DNA of 64,000 bases, from positions 1 through 64,000 of the forward strand of contig DASQWB010000141.1 in the NCBI GenBank assembly GCA_035640455.1, read 5' to 3'. Origin of the DNA: AC-50 sp035640455 (lineage in GTDB: Bacteria > Actinomycetota > Thermoleophilia > Gaiellales > Gaiellaceae). The notes under the pieces are model-generated. The model had not been told where the DNA came from, did not search any database, and saw only the letters and a program-made list of their open reading frames with translations. The stretch's first letter is position 1, and each line of letters begins with the position of its first letter. Positions 1 through 8,217 of the stretch are shown in pieces. The translations under genes and the position numbers were made by a program.

Positions 1-2
1 CG

Positions 3-55
3 GTCGAGGATCGGCGCCAGAAGACCGGCGAGCGCATGAGCGAGAGGCCAGTATA
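3..55 (+). CDS. 3' tail of an upstream gene (partial)
   Basis: An open frame entering from the left edge ends at a TAG at 53-55, immediately before the GTG of the glycosyltransferase gene. Only about 17 codons are visible (ending GERMSERPV), so no function can be assigned. Zero-base spacing to the next start suggests it belongs to the same rightward sugar-polymer operon. It may instead be chance open frame. Confidence 0.3.
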
Positions 56-1120
56 GTGAGGCGCCAGGTGGCCTCCCGCCGCGGCTCAGGCCCTCCGAAG
101 GTCGCGTTCGTCTACCCGAATCCGCGGGCCGAGCTGGCGGCTCGGGTCGCCGCCGGAGAGGCCCCTGACAGCACGCTCCTCGGCCAGAACCATCTCGCCG
201 CTCTCGGCATCGACGCACGCCGCCACGACCCGGCGCTGACTCGTCGCGGCGGCGGCCGGCTGCGCTGGAACCTCCGCGAGGTGACGCTCCCGTGGGAGCT
301 CGGCGACGTGAACGTCGCGTTCACGCCGCTCGCGGGGATCTTCCCATCGGCGGCACGCGTTCGGCGCCGTCTGCGCGTCGTCGTCGTCAACTACGGCCTG
401 TGCACGATCTGGGACCGGAGCTCGCCCGTGCGGCGGGCGCTGTTGGGGTCCTCACTGCGCTCGGTCGCCACAGTCGTCTGCCTCGGCGACTGGCAGCGGC
501 GGCGGCTCGAGGAGCAGACCGGCGCGCGGGCGACGACGGCGCTGCTCGGGATCGACGAGCGCTACTTCTCGCCGCGGCCGGGGCCGACCGGCGGCGAGCC
601 GTACGTCCTCGCGGTCGGCAAGGACCTCGCGCGCGACTACGCGACCTTCGCCGAGGCCGTGCGTCGGCTCGGCGTCCGGGCCGAGATCGCCGCGTACGCG
701 CGAAACCTCGAGGGTATCCGCCTCCCGGCCGGTACGCGAGCACGAGCCGTCGGGCCCGGAGAGCTGCGGGACCTCTACGCGGGCGCGGCGTGCGTCGTCG
801 TCCCGCAGCGGCGGCAGGACTACCCGTACGGCTCGGAGGGCGGCGGCCTCACCTCGCTCCTCGAGACGCTGGCCATGGGCCGGCCGCTCGTCGCGACCGA
901 CCGGCCGATCCTCCACGACTACGTCACGCATGACGAGACAGCGCTCCTCGTGCCGCCGGAGGAGCCGGATGCGCTCGCAGCGGCGATCGGTCGCGTCCTC
1001 GGCGACGCCGAGCTCGCGCGGCGCCTCAGTGAGTCCGGACGCGCGCGGGTCGAAGCGGAGCTGACGACGCGCCGCTTCGCGGAACGCATCGCGCCGATCC
1101 TGCGCCGCGCTACTGAGTAA
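56..1120 (+). CDS. Glycosyltransferase, GT-B fold (GT4-like)
   Basis: A 354-residue protein expected to transfer a sugar from a nucleotide donor to a growing surface glycan in the cytoplasm. The C-terminal half carries the donor-site pattern of GT4 enzymes: EGGGLTSLLETLAMGRPLVA, with the paired glutamates seven or so residues apart, followed by DETALLVPPEEPDALAAAI. The N-terminal half is less conserved, so acceptor and donor cannot be predicted. The GTG at 56 directly follows the stop of the preceding frame, and the neighbours downstream (polymerase/ligase, methyltransferase, epimerase, second GT4) are all polysaccharide genes on the same strand. Family confident, specificity unknown. Confidence 0.85.
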   Translation: MRRQVASRRGSGPPKVAFVYPNPRAELAARVAAGEAPDSTLLGQNHLAALGIDARRHDPALTRRGGGRLRWNLREVTLPWELGDVNVAFTPLAGIFPSAARVRRRLRVVVVNYGLCTIWDRSSPVRRALLGSSLRSVATVVCLGDWQRRRLEEQTGARATTALLGIDERYFSPRPGPTGGEPYVLAVGKDLARDYATFAEAVRRLGVRAEIAAYARNLEGIRLPAGTRARAVGPGELRDLYAGAACVVVPQRRQDYPYGSEGGGLTSLLETLAMGRPLVATDRPILHDYVTHDETALLVPPEEPDALAAAIGRVLGDAELARRLSESGRARVEAELTTRRFAERIAPILRRATE

Positions 1121-1234
1121 CACCTCGACAGGGCTGCAAGCGCGCCGCGCGGTACCCCGCCGGCAGAAAGCGTTGCCGCCCCTGACGAGGTTTACGCGTG
1201 TCTTACACGGTCACGCATAACGTCGAGAACCGGG

Positions 1235-1672
1235 ATGAGGTGGCTGCTGGTCATCGTCGCCGCCGTATGCGCGGCGGTCGTGCCGTCCGTTGGGACGGCC
1301 GCGACGAGCTCCCGTTGCGGCGGCGCCGTGCTGAAGGACTGGTCCGACGGCAAGCTCGACCGCGTCTACCCGGTGCGCTGCTACCAGGACGCGCTCAACC
1401 GGATGCCGGAGGACATGCGGAGCTACACGAGCGCACCGGACGACATCCAGCGCGCCCTCCTCGCGCAGCTCCGGCAGGGGCGGACGGACGGCGCGGGGGA
1501 TAGGCAGCCCGGGGCACGGCGCGAGGCGCTCTCGGCCGGCGTCGACGAGGTTGCACGCTCGACCGGCATCCCCCGTCCGCTCGTCGCGCTCGGCGTGATC
1601 GGCATCGCGCTCGTGGCCGCCGGCTCCGGAGGCCTCGTCGCCCGCTGGCTCAAAGCCCGAGCCGACAGCTAA
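1235..1672 (+). CDS. Secreted or membrane-anchored protein of unknown function
   Basis: 145 residues. An N-terminal signal peptide (MRWLLVIVAAVCAAVVPSVG) is followed by a short extracytoplasmic region with two cysteines (SRCGG and VRCYQ), which could form a disulfide. A hydrophobic segment near the end (VALGVIGIALVAAGSGGLVA) is followed by the positive tail ARWLKARADS. The topology is therefore a small outside domain held by a C-terminal membrane helix. No known domain is recognised. It lies between a glycosyltransferase and an O-antigen-ligase-like gene, 21 bases before the latter, so a role at the cell surface is inferred only from context. Confidence 0.7.
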   Translation: MRWLLVIVAAVCAAVVPSVGTAATSSRCGGAVLKDWSDGKLDRVYPVRCYQDALNRMPEDMRSYTSAPDDIQRALLAQLRQGRTDGAGDRQPGARREALSAGVDEVARSTGIPRPLVALGVIGIALVAAGSGGLVARWLKARADS

Positions 1673-1693
1673 GCCCGTTAACGTGGGCGCGTC

Positions 1694-3088
1694 GTGCCGG
1701 CGCGTTCGGTCTCGTCGCCAGGCGTCCTCGCGCGAGGGACCGCCTTCGCGCGCGTCGGCGTGCGGCCCGGCGCGCTCGTGCTCGCGGTCGCGATCCCGAT
1801 CGTCTTCCTCCACGTTCGCTACCAGCCGAAGGTTCACGTCGGGCTCGGCTCCACGACAGCCGGGATAGAGCTCTCCGACGTGGCCGTTCTCTCGGTCGCA
1901 CTCGCGGCCCTCTTGACCGGCGCCCGCGAGGGCTGGGGCCCGCTCCGCGCCGGCCGGGCGCTCTGGATCGCCGGCGCCGCGTTCGTGGCGATGGTCGTGG
2001 CGGCGACGTTCTACGGCCTCGCCCGGCCGGAGCACTACCGCTTCGTGACCCACCTCGTGACGGCAGCGAAGTTCGCCGAGTACGCCGTCCTCGCTCCCGC
2101 CGTCCCGCTCCTGCTGCGCGCGCGCCGCGACGTCGCGCTCCTCCTGTGGAGCATCGCCGCCTGGAGCGCCGCCGCGACCGCCTGGGGCCTGCTCCAGTTC
2201 TCCGGGCTCGTGAACGAGTTCGAGGGGAAGCGGCCACTCCAGCGCGAGCCGTCGTTCCTCGGCATCCACGACCTGGCGGCGCTCTCGGGAGTCGCCCTTG
2301 CGATCGGGCTCGCGCTCCTCGCGCTGCGGTCTGCGACGAGCGGTGAGCGCCCCCTCGGCTGGGTCGCCGGCGCGAGCGGCGCGATCGGGCTCGTGCTCTC
2401 CGGCGCGGTCGCCGGCGCGCTCGGGGTCGCGCTCGTCGCGCTCACGGCGATCCTCGTCGCGGCGCGCCGCCACGTGCTCTCGGCCGCCCGTGCCGCCGCG
2501 GTCGTCGGCATCGCGGCCGTCGTCGGCGTCGGCGTCCTGCTGATGCGGAGCGGCGACATCACCGACTTCCTTCGCTACCTCGGCCTCGGGCACAAGCCGA
2601 AGGTGGAGCGCAACGTCGAGAGCTACGTCCACCGCTCGCTGCTCGCCTACATCGGCGTGCGGATCTTCGCCGACCACCCGCTCCTCGGCGTGGGCTGGCA
2701 GGGCTCAGAGGAGCATGACAACTACGGCCCCTATCTCGCCGACGCGCACCGCCGCTTCCCGGGCGAGCCCGAGGCGGCGTTCCCGTCGCCGCAGCACGCC
2801 TGGGGTGTCCAGAACGCCTATCTCCAGACGCTCACCGACATGGGCCTCGTCGGCTTCGTCCTCCTCGTCGCGCTCTTCGTCTGCGGCCTCGTCCTCGGCC
2901 TCCGCGCCGCGCTGCGCGCCCCGCCCGAGATCGCGCTCCTCGCACTCGTCGGCGTGTGCTGGATGCTTGTCGCGGCCGGCGTCTGGAACGGTCTCGGCCT
3001 AGTCGCCGGGATCCCGCTCGACGCGGTGACCTGGCTCTCCTTCGGCCTGATCGCGGCCGCAGCGGCCGCCGCCCGTTCCCGTGCCTGA
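1694..3088 (+). CDS. O-antigen ligase / polymerase-like membrane protein
   Basis: A 464-residue polytopic membrane protein with roughly ten to twelve hydrophobic segments and one long hydrophilic loop between about residues 290 and 375. The loop has features usual in the Wzy/WaaL superfamily (HPLLGVGWQGS, then AWGVQNAYLQTLTDMGLVG). Such proteins polymerise or ligate lipid-linked glycans on the outer face of the membrane. Start is GTG. The last eight bases overlap the methyltransferase gene, indicating translational coupling. A second family member lies at 8218-9558, so one may polymerise and the other ligate; sequence alone cannot separate the roles. Confidence 0.85.
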   Translation: MPARSVSSPGVLARGTAFARVGVRPGALVLAVAIPIVFLHVRYQPKVHVGLGSTTAGIELSDVAVLSVALAALLTGAREGWGPLRAGRALWIAGAAFVAMVVAATFYGLARPEHYRFVTHLVTAAKFAEYAVLAPAVPLLLRARRDVALLLWSIAAWSAAATAWGLLQFSGLVNEFEGKRPLQREPSFLGIHDLAALSGVALAIGLALLALRSATSGERPLGWVAGASGAIGLVLSGAVAGALGVALVALTAILVAARRHVLSAARAAAVVGIAAVVGVGVLLMRSGDITDFLRYLGLGHKPKVERNVESYVHRSLLAYIGVRIFADHPLLGVGWQGSEEHDNYGPYLADAHRRFPGEPEAAFPSPQHAWGVQNAYLQTLTDMGLVGFVLLVALFVCGLVLGLRAALRAPPEIALLALVGVCWMLVAAGVWNGLGLVAGIPLDAVTWLSFGLIAAAAAAARSRA

Positions 3089-3782
3089 GGAATGGCCGGG
3101 CGAGTACCGGCGCCGGCCGCCGATCGCGTCGCCGACCTACGCCGTGCGCGCCCCACTCGCCGCCTGGCTTCGGGAGCAGGCCGCGGCGCGCCCCGCGCCC
3201 TACCGCGTGCTGGACGTCGGCTGCGGCGTCAAGCCCTACTACCCTTTCTTCCAGCCGTACGCGAGCGAGTACGTCGGCGTCGACGTCGTCGAGAACCCGG
3301 CCGCCGACCTGCAGGGCGCCGTCGAGAGCCTCCCCGTCGAGGACCGCAGCTTCGACATCGTCCTCTGCATCCAGGTCCTCGAGCACGCGGACGACCCGGC
3401 GCAGGGGGTGCGCGAGCTCCGCCGCGTCGTCGCGCCGGACGGCGTCGTCCTCGCCTCGACGCACGGCGTCCAGGTCTACCACCCCGCCCCCGTCGACCTC
3501 TGGCGCTGGACGCATGCCGGGCTCGACCGTCTGTTCCGCGAGAATGGCGACTGGAGCTCCCTTTCCGTGCGACCCTCCTCCGGAACGACCGCCTGCCTCG
3601 GAATGCTCGTCTCGATCTACGCCGACCTCCTCGCCCGACGGCTGCATGTGCCGGCCGCGGGGCGCGCCGTCGTCGCGGGCCTGAACCGGGGCGCGGCCGC
3701 GCTCGACCGGCGCTCGAGCGACCTCAGCGAGCCGCGCTCCGGCTCGCTGATCGCCAACTACCACGTGGTCGCGGAGCCCTAA
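3081..3782 (+). CDS. Class I SAM-dependent methyltransferase
   Basis: 233 residues. Motif I is VLDVGCGVKPYY near residues 44-55, the acidic post-I position is YVGVDVVE, and motif IV is FDIVLCIQVLEH; this is the Methyltransf_11 arrangement. It should methylate a small molecule or a sugar with S-adenosylmethionine in the cytoplasm. The GTG start overlaps the preceding membrane-protein gene by eight bases, and the stop shares one base with the ATG of the epimerase gene (TAATG). The operon context suggests a sugar or glycan acceptor, but the substrate is not readable from the sequence. Confidence 0.85.
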   Translation: MPEEWPGEYRRRPPIASPTYAVRAPLAAWLREQAAARPAPYRVLDVGCGVKPYYPFFQPYASEYVGVDVVENPAADLQGAVESLPVEDRSFDIVLCIQVLEHADDPAQGVRELRRVVAPDGVVLASTHGVQVYHPAPVDLWRWTHAGLDRLFRENGDWSSLSVRPSSGTTACLGMLVSIYADLLARRLHVPAAGRAVVAGLNRGAAALDRRSSDLSEPRSGSLIANYHVVAEP

Positions 3783-4711
3783 TGCGAGTCCTCGTCACCG
3801 GCGGCGCGGGCTTCATCGGCTCGAACCTCGTCCGCGCTCTGCTCGAGCGAGAAGACGACGTCCGCGTCCTCGACAACTTCTCGACCGGGAGCCGAGACAA
3901 CCTCGCGGACGTCGAGGACGACGTCGAGCTGGTCGAGGGCGAGCTCCGCAGCTACGAGCGCGTCCACGCCGCGACCCGAGGCGTGGAGCTCGTCTTCCAC
4001 CAGGGCGCGCTGCCGTCGGTGCCCCGCTCGGTACAGGACCCGCTGACGACGAGCGCCGTCAACGTCGAGGGAACGCTGAACGTCCTCCTCGCAGCGCGCG
4101 ACGAGGGCATCCGCCGCGTCGTCGTGGCGTCGAGCTCGTCGGTCTACGGGAACTCGGGGTCGCTGCCGCGCGTCGAGTCGCAGGCCCCGGACCCGATCGC
4201 CCCCTATGCCGTCGCGAAGCTCGCGGCGGAGCGCTACTCGGTCAGCTTCAGCCGTGTCTACCCGCTCGAGACGGTCGCGCTGCGCTACTTCAACGTCTTC
4301 GGGCCGCGGCAGAACCCGCACTCGCAGTACGCGGCGGTCGTGCCGAGGTTCATCAGCGCGATCGCGGCCGGCGAGCCGGTGCCGATCTACGGCGACGGCG
4401 AGCAGTCGCGCGACTTCACCTACGTGGGGAACGTCGTGGCGGCGAACCTCCTCGCCGCCGAGGCCGACGGCGTCAACGGCGAGATCCTGAACGTCGCGAG
4501 CGGCCGCTCCGAGACGGTCAACGACCTCGCCGAGGTGCTGGGGCGGATTCTCGAGCGGCCGGTCGAGAAGGAGTTCCTCCCGGAGCGGACCGGCGACGTG
4601 CGTCACTCGTGGGCGGACGTCAGCGCGGCGCGGCGGCTGCTCGGCTACGAGCCCGAGGTCGGGTTCGAGGAGGGCCTGCGGCTGACGGCCGACGCCTTCG
4701 TCCGTGTCTGA
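3782..4711 (+). CDS. NAD-dependent sugar-nucleotide epimerase/dehydratase (extended SDR)
   Basis: 309 residues. The Rossmann motif GGAGFIGSN is at 7-15. The catalytic Tyr-Lys pair is in PYAVAKLAAE (Y142, K146), with the preceding serine-rich strand VVASSSSVYG. Length and the motif FNVFGPRQNP match UDP-hexose 4-epimerase-type SDRs of the GalE/WbpP group, which interconvert C4 epimers of UDP-sugars using bound NAD. The ATG at 3782 overlaps the upstream stop by one base; the open frame extends further 5' but that part is an out-of-frame reading of the methyltransferase gene. The exact UDP-sugar is not determined. Confidence 0.88.
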   Translation: MRVLVTGGAGFIGSNLVRALLEREDDVRVLDNFSTGSRDNLADVEDDVELVEGELRSYERVHAATRGVELVFHQGALPSVPRSVQDPLTTSAVNVEGTLNVLLAARDEGIRRVVVASSSSVYGNSGSLPRVESQAPDPIAPYAVAKLAAERYSVSFSRVYPLETVALRYFNVFGPRQNPHSQYAAVVPRFISAIAAGEPVPIYGDGEQSRDFTYVGNVVAANLLAAEADGVNGEILNVASGRSETVNDLAEVLGRILERPVEKEFLPERTGDVRHSWADVSAARRLLGYEPEVGFEEGLRLTADAFVRV

Positions 4712-5882
4712 GCAGCGAGTTCGCGTCCTGCGCGTCATCGCGCGGCTGAACATGGGCGGACCGGCGCTCCACGTCGCCTACCTCACGGCCGGGCTCGCGG
4801 AGCGCGGGTACGACACGACGCTCGTCGCCGGCAGCCTCGCTCCCGGCGAGGACTCGATGGCCTTCGTCGCCGAGGAGCTCGGGCTCGAGGTCGAGCGGCT
4901 CCCCGAGCTGCACCGGGAGATCTCGCCGTTCCGGGACGCGGTCGCGATCGCCCGGCTCGCGCTCCTCATCCGCCGCCTCCGGCCGCAGATCCTCCACACG
5001 CACACCGCGAAGGCCGGCGCAGTGGGAAGGCTGGCCGCGCTCCTCGCCGGCGACGCGCGCCCCCCGATCGTCGTGCACACCTTCCACGGCCATGTCCTCC
5101 GCGGCTACTTCGACCCGGTGCGGACAGCGGGCTTCCGGCTCCTCGAGCGCTGGCTCGCACGGATGTCGACCGCGCTCGTCGCCGTGAGCCCGCAAGTGCG
5201 CGACGACCTCGTCGCGCTCGACGTCGCTTCACGCGAGCGCTTCGTCGTCGTCCGGCTCGGGATCGAGCTCGAGCAGCGCGTGGCGGCCGAGCAGGACGGA
5301 CGCGGCGAGAGCCGCCGCATCCTCGGCATCGGTCCCGACCGGTTCGCCGTCGGCTGGATCGGACGGATGACCGGTGTGAAGCGGACGGAGGACGTCCTGC
5401 GAGCCTTCCGCCGCCTCCGCGACCGCGGCGTCAACGCCTGCCTCTGCATGATCGGCGACGGCCCCGACCGGCCGGCCGTCGAGCGCCGCGCGCACGAGCT
5501 CGGCGTCATGCGCGACACGCTCTTCCTCGGCTACCAGGAGGAGGTGGCGCCCTACTACGCCGCCTTCGACGCGATGATCCTGCCCTCGATCAACGAGGGG
5601 ACGCCGGTGAGCGCGATCGAGGCGCTCGCCGCCGGCCGTCCGGTAGTGGCCACTCGGGTGGGAGGTGTGCCGGACGTCGTCCGCGAGGGCGAGGACGGCT
5701 TCCTGGTCGAAGCCGGCGACGTCGACGCTCTGGCCGACCGGCTGGCGCGCCTGGCCGCGGACCCGGAGCTCCGGGAGCGCCTCGGCGCCGCCGGCCGCGC
5801 GCGTGTCATCCCGCGCTATTCCGTCGAGCGTCTCGTCGACGACGTCGACCGGCTCTACCGCTCGCTCCTCGAGACGTCGTAG
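4704..5882 (+). CDS. Glycosyltransferase family 4
   Basis: 392 residues with both GT-B halves visible. The N-terminal part has the acceptor-side glycine-rich loop LNMGGPALHVAYL and HTHTAKAGAVGRLAA. The C-terminal part has the donor-binding elements VGWIGRMTGVKR, LPSINEGTPVSAIEALAAGR and VVATRVGGVPDVV. This is the typical GT4 pattern of exopolysaccharide transferases acting at the inner face of the membrane. The GTG start overlaps the epimerase gene by eight bases, continuing the tightly coupled 1694-5882 run. Specificity is not predictable. Confidence 0.9.
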   Translation: MSEQRVRVLRVIARLNMGGPALHVAYLTAGLAERGYDTTLVAGSLAPGEDSMAFVAEELGLEVERLPELHREISPFRDAVAIARLALLIRRLRPQILHTHTAKAGAVGRLAALLAGDARPPIVVHTFHGHVLRGYFDPVRTAGFRLLERWLARMSTALVAVSPQVRDDLVALDVASRERFVVVRLGIELEQRVAAEQDGRGESRRILGIGPDRFAVGWIGRMTGVKRTEDVLRAFRRLRDRGVNACLCMIGDGPDRPAVERRAHELGVMRDTLFLGYQEEVAPYYAAFDAMILPSINEGTPVSAIEALAAGRPVVATRVGGVPDVVREGEDGFLVEAGDVDALADRLARLAADPELRERLGAAGRARVIPRYSVERLVDDVDRLYRSLLETS

Positions 5883-5886
5883 CTTC

Positions 5887-5994
5887 GGTCAATGGTGACT
5901 GTCACGTGACAGTCACCGATGGCGGGACCGGCCACGTCCGGGTCAATGGTGACTGTCACGTGACAGTCACCATTGGCGGGACCGGCCACGTCCG
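5887..5994 (+). repeat. Tandem 54-bp repeat with long perfect palindrome
   Basis: Two head-to-tail 54-bp units (5887-5940 and 5941-5994) differ at only two adjacent positions. Each contains a 24-bp perfect palindrome formed by GGTGACTGTCAC and its reverse complement (5894-5917 and 5948-5971). In the second unit symmetry extends to 32 bp (5944-5975). Each arm is itself near-palindromic (GTGAC-T-GTCAC), giving four half-sites per unit. It lies between the convergent ends of the GT4 gene and the glycoside hydrolase gene. It could act as a bidirectional terminator, a protein-binding site or a REP-like mobile palindrome; related half-elements occur at 61274 and 62589. Confidence 0.9.
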
Positions 5995-6013
5995 CGCCGG
6001 ACTCTGTGGCGGG

Positions 6014-7174
6014 TCACCGCCGCCGGCGGCGGTGGCGGGTCGCGGCCAGGCCCTCGGCGCGGAACGCGTTGTACGACGGCCTGCGGTGCCCGTGCACGTC
6101 GAAGAAGCCGGACTGCCAGCCCCCCGGCACGTTCGGCTCGTCACGGAGCAGGAACCAGAGCATCATGTCGATCCGCGGGTTGCGGCGCGCGATCGCGAAC
6201 GCCTCGCGGAGGTAGCGCGCCTGCTTGGCGGGCGACACGCCGAACCCCCGGTCGGGCGGGTTCGTCTGGTACGCGTACTCGGTGATCCACAGGTGCTTCG
6301 GCCCGTACAGGCGCTTGATGAGCCGGAGCAGCGACCCGATGTTCCCGAGGGTCACCGCATGGCCATGCGGTCGAGTCGACGGCGTCTCGCGCTTCGAGCC
6401 GTAGTACGGGTGGTGCGCGTAGACGTCGAAACGGCGCATGCCCGCGCGCTTGCAGGCCCGTAGGAACACGAGCGGCGACACCGAGGCACGGAAGCTCCCC
6501 GGGAGGTCGTTCCCGCGCGGCGCGGTGACCCCGCAGCCGACGCGCTCGCCCTTGATCCGCGTCCCGTGGATCCCGTTGTAGACCGAGTTGCAGATCCGCG
6601 CGTAGGTACGGGCGCTCTGGATCACCCAATGGCCGCGGACGCGCCGGTACTGCGGGAAGAGGAAGATCGGGTTGTTCGGCTCGTTCCACGCGAGCCAGAA
6701 CCGCACCCGCGGCAACCTCCGCCCGTCGAGGCCGCGAAAGGTCCCGCTGTAGCGCTTCGCCGCCGCCGCCGCGAACCGCTGCAGGTCGACGAAGCGCCTC
6801 GGCGGCCGGTTGAGGCCCTGGTGCCGGTTCGCCCAGCCAGGCGTCCCGTAGATCGAGAAGAGCATCTTGATCCCGTACTGCGACGCGTAGTTCACGGTGC
6901 GGTCGTAGAGCGTCCAGTCGTAGGCGGGGTCGCGGGGGTTCGTCGCGTTCTGCGGCCGCTCGAGCGCGACGCCGAAGCGCCCGCCCCAGTAGAGGTTGAC
7001 CCGGAGCACCTGGACGTGGAGCCGGCGCAGGATCGGAAACGTGACGTCGGGGTTGCCGTAGAGCGTGTTCGCTTCGTCGTTCAACCCGACGAGCATGTGC
7101 TTGCTGGCGTGGGCCGGAGGCGCGGCGAAAGCCGCGACAGCTAGCGCGGCGGCGAAGGCCCCGCGCCTAGACAC
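6014..7174 (-). CDS. Secreted clan GH-A glycoside hydrolase-like protein
   Basis: 386 residues. An N-terminal signal peptide (RRGAFAAALAVAAFAAPPAHA) is followed by a single TIM-barrel domain of the cellulase/mannanase clan-A type. The acid/base glutamate is in WLAWNEPNNP (E165) and the nucleophile is in WITEYAYQT (E299), the two strand-end positions expected of retaining GH-A enzymes. Substrate is unknown; trimming of the surface polysaccharide made by the flanking genes is plausible. The GTG at 7174 overlaps the end of the decarboxylase gene by eight bases. The frame is open further upstream, but that stretch only reads through the neighbouring gene. The C-terminus is a run of arginines. Confidence 0.82.
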   Translation of the reverse strand: MSRRGAFAAALAVAAFAAPPAHASKHMLVGLNDEANTLYGNPDVTFPILRRLHVQVLRVNLYWGGRFGVALERPQNATNPRDPAYDWTLYDRTVNYASQYGIKMLFSIYGTPGWANRHQGLNRPPRRFVDLQRFAAAAAKRYSGTFRGLDGRRLPRVRFWLAWNEPNNPIFLFPQYRRVRGHWVIQSARTYARICNSVYNGIHGTRIKGERVGCGVTAPRGNDLPGSFRASVSPLVFLRACKRAGMRRFDVYAHHPYYGSKRETPSTRPHGHAVTLGNIGSLLRLIKRLYGPKHLWITEYAYQTNPPDRGFGVSPAKQARYLREAFAIARRNPRIDMMLWFLLRDEPNVPGGWQSGFFDVHGHRRPSYNAFRAEGLAATRHRRRRR

Positions 7175-8105
7175 CGACGGGCTCCCGGCCAAGGGCCGCG
7201 AGCATCCGTCTGAGCCCCTCCTCCAGCTCGATCTCCGGCTCCCAGCCGAGCACCTGCCTCGCACGGGAGATGTCGGGTTGGCGCACCTGCGGATCGTCGA
7301 TCGGGAGCGCCTCGTAGACGACCTCACTTGTCGAGCCGGTCACCCGAAGCACCGTCGCGGCGAGCTCGTTGAGCGTGAACTCGCGCGGGTTGCCGATGTT
7401 CACCGGCAGGTGCTCCTCGCTCTCGGCGAGCAGCACGAGCCCGCGGATCAGATCGTCGACGTAGCAGAAGCTCCGCGTCTGCGTCCCGTCGCCGAAGACG
7501 GTGATCGGCTGCCCCTCGAGTGCCTGGCGCATGAACGTCGGCACCGCCCGCCCGTCGTTCGGGCGCATCCGCGGCCCGTAGGTGTTGAAGATCCTGACGA
7601 TGCAGGTGTCGACGCCCTGCTGGGTGTGGTACGCCATCGTCAGGGCCTCCGCGTACCGCTTCGCCTCGTCGTAGACGCCGCGCGGGCCGACGGGATTCAC
7701 GTTCCCCCAGTAGCTCTCCGGCTGCGGGTGGGCGAGCGGGTCGCCGTAGACCTCGCTCGTCGAGGCGAGCATGAACCGCGCGCGCTTGAACTTCGCGAGG
7801 CCGAGCGCGTTGTGCGTGCCGTACGAGCCGACCTTTAGCGAGTGCAGCGGCATGCGGAGGTAGTCGATCGGGCTCGCGAGCGCGGCGAGGTGGAAGACGA
7901 CGTCGATCGGCTCCGCGATGTCGATGTACTCGACGACGTCGTGGTAGAGGAAGACGAAGTCGTCGTCGCGGATGTGCTCGATGTTCGCGAGCGAGCTCGT
8001 CTCGAGGTTGTCGATACAGATCACGCGGTACTCGCGCGCGACGAGGTAGTCGCAGAGATGCGAGCCGAGGAAGCCTGCGCCCCCCGTCACGACCGCGGTC
8101 GGCAC
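7167..8105 (-). CDS. UDP-glucuronate decarboxylase-type SDR (UDP-xylose synthase family)
   Basis: 312 residues. The NAD-binding motif GGAGFLGSH is at 8-16. The signature NPVGPRGVYDEAKRYAEAL (catalytic Y145 and K149) and LASTSEVYGDPL are typical of UXS enzymes, which convert UDP-glucuronate to UDP-xylose with bound NAD. RIFNTYGPRMRPNDGRAVP also fits this subgroup. It would supply a pentose donor to the local glycosyltransferases. It is the first gene of a leftward pair with the glycoside hydrolase. A related dehydratase is possible, but the YDEAKR context favours UXS. Confidence 0.88.
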   Translation of the reverse strand: MPTAVVTGGAGFLGSHLCDYLVAREYRVICIDNLETSSLANIEHIRDDDFVFLYHDVVEYIDIAEPIDVVFHLAALASPIDYLRMPLHSLKVGSYGTHNALGLAKFKRARFMLASTSEVYGDPLAHPQPESYWGNVNPVGPRGVYDEAKRYAEALTMAYHTQQGVDTCIVRIFNTYGPRMRPNDGRAVPTFMRQALEGQPITVFGDGTQTRSFCYVDDLIRGLVLLAESEEHLPVNIGNPREFTLNELAATVLRVTGSTSEVVYEALPIDDPQVRQPDISRARQVLGWEPEIELEEGLRRMLAALGREPVGV

Positions 8106-8217
8106 GTACCTGATCCTACTTCGGTGTTAAGACGAGACAACGCTCTTCACGGAAGCTTTACGGTCGCCCGTCGCGCTTGCGTCCCCGGAGGACTTCACGT
8201 TCCATTCGAGCGAGTCG

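Noticed and set aside
1211..2677. Long reverse-strand frame of 488 codons
   Set aside because: It is His/Asp/Glu/Arg-rich and lies opposite the O-antigen-ligase-like gene and the small secreted gene; it is a GC-driven shadow frame.
5887..5994. Two-unit CRISPR array
   Set aside because: The units are directly adjacent with no spacers and contain long perfect palindromes; there are no cas genes.
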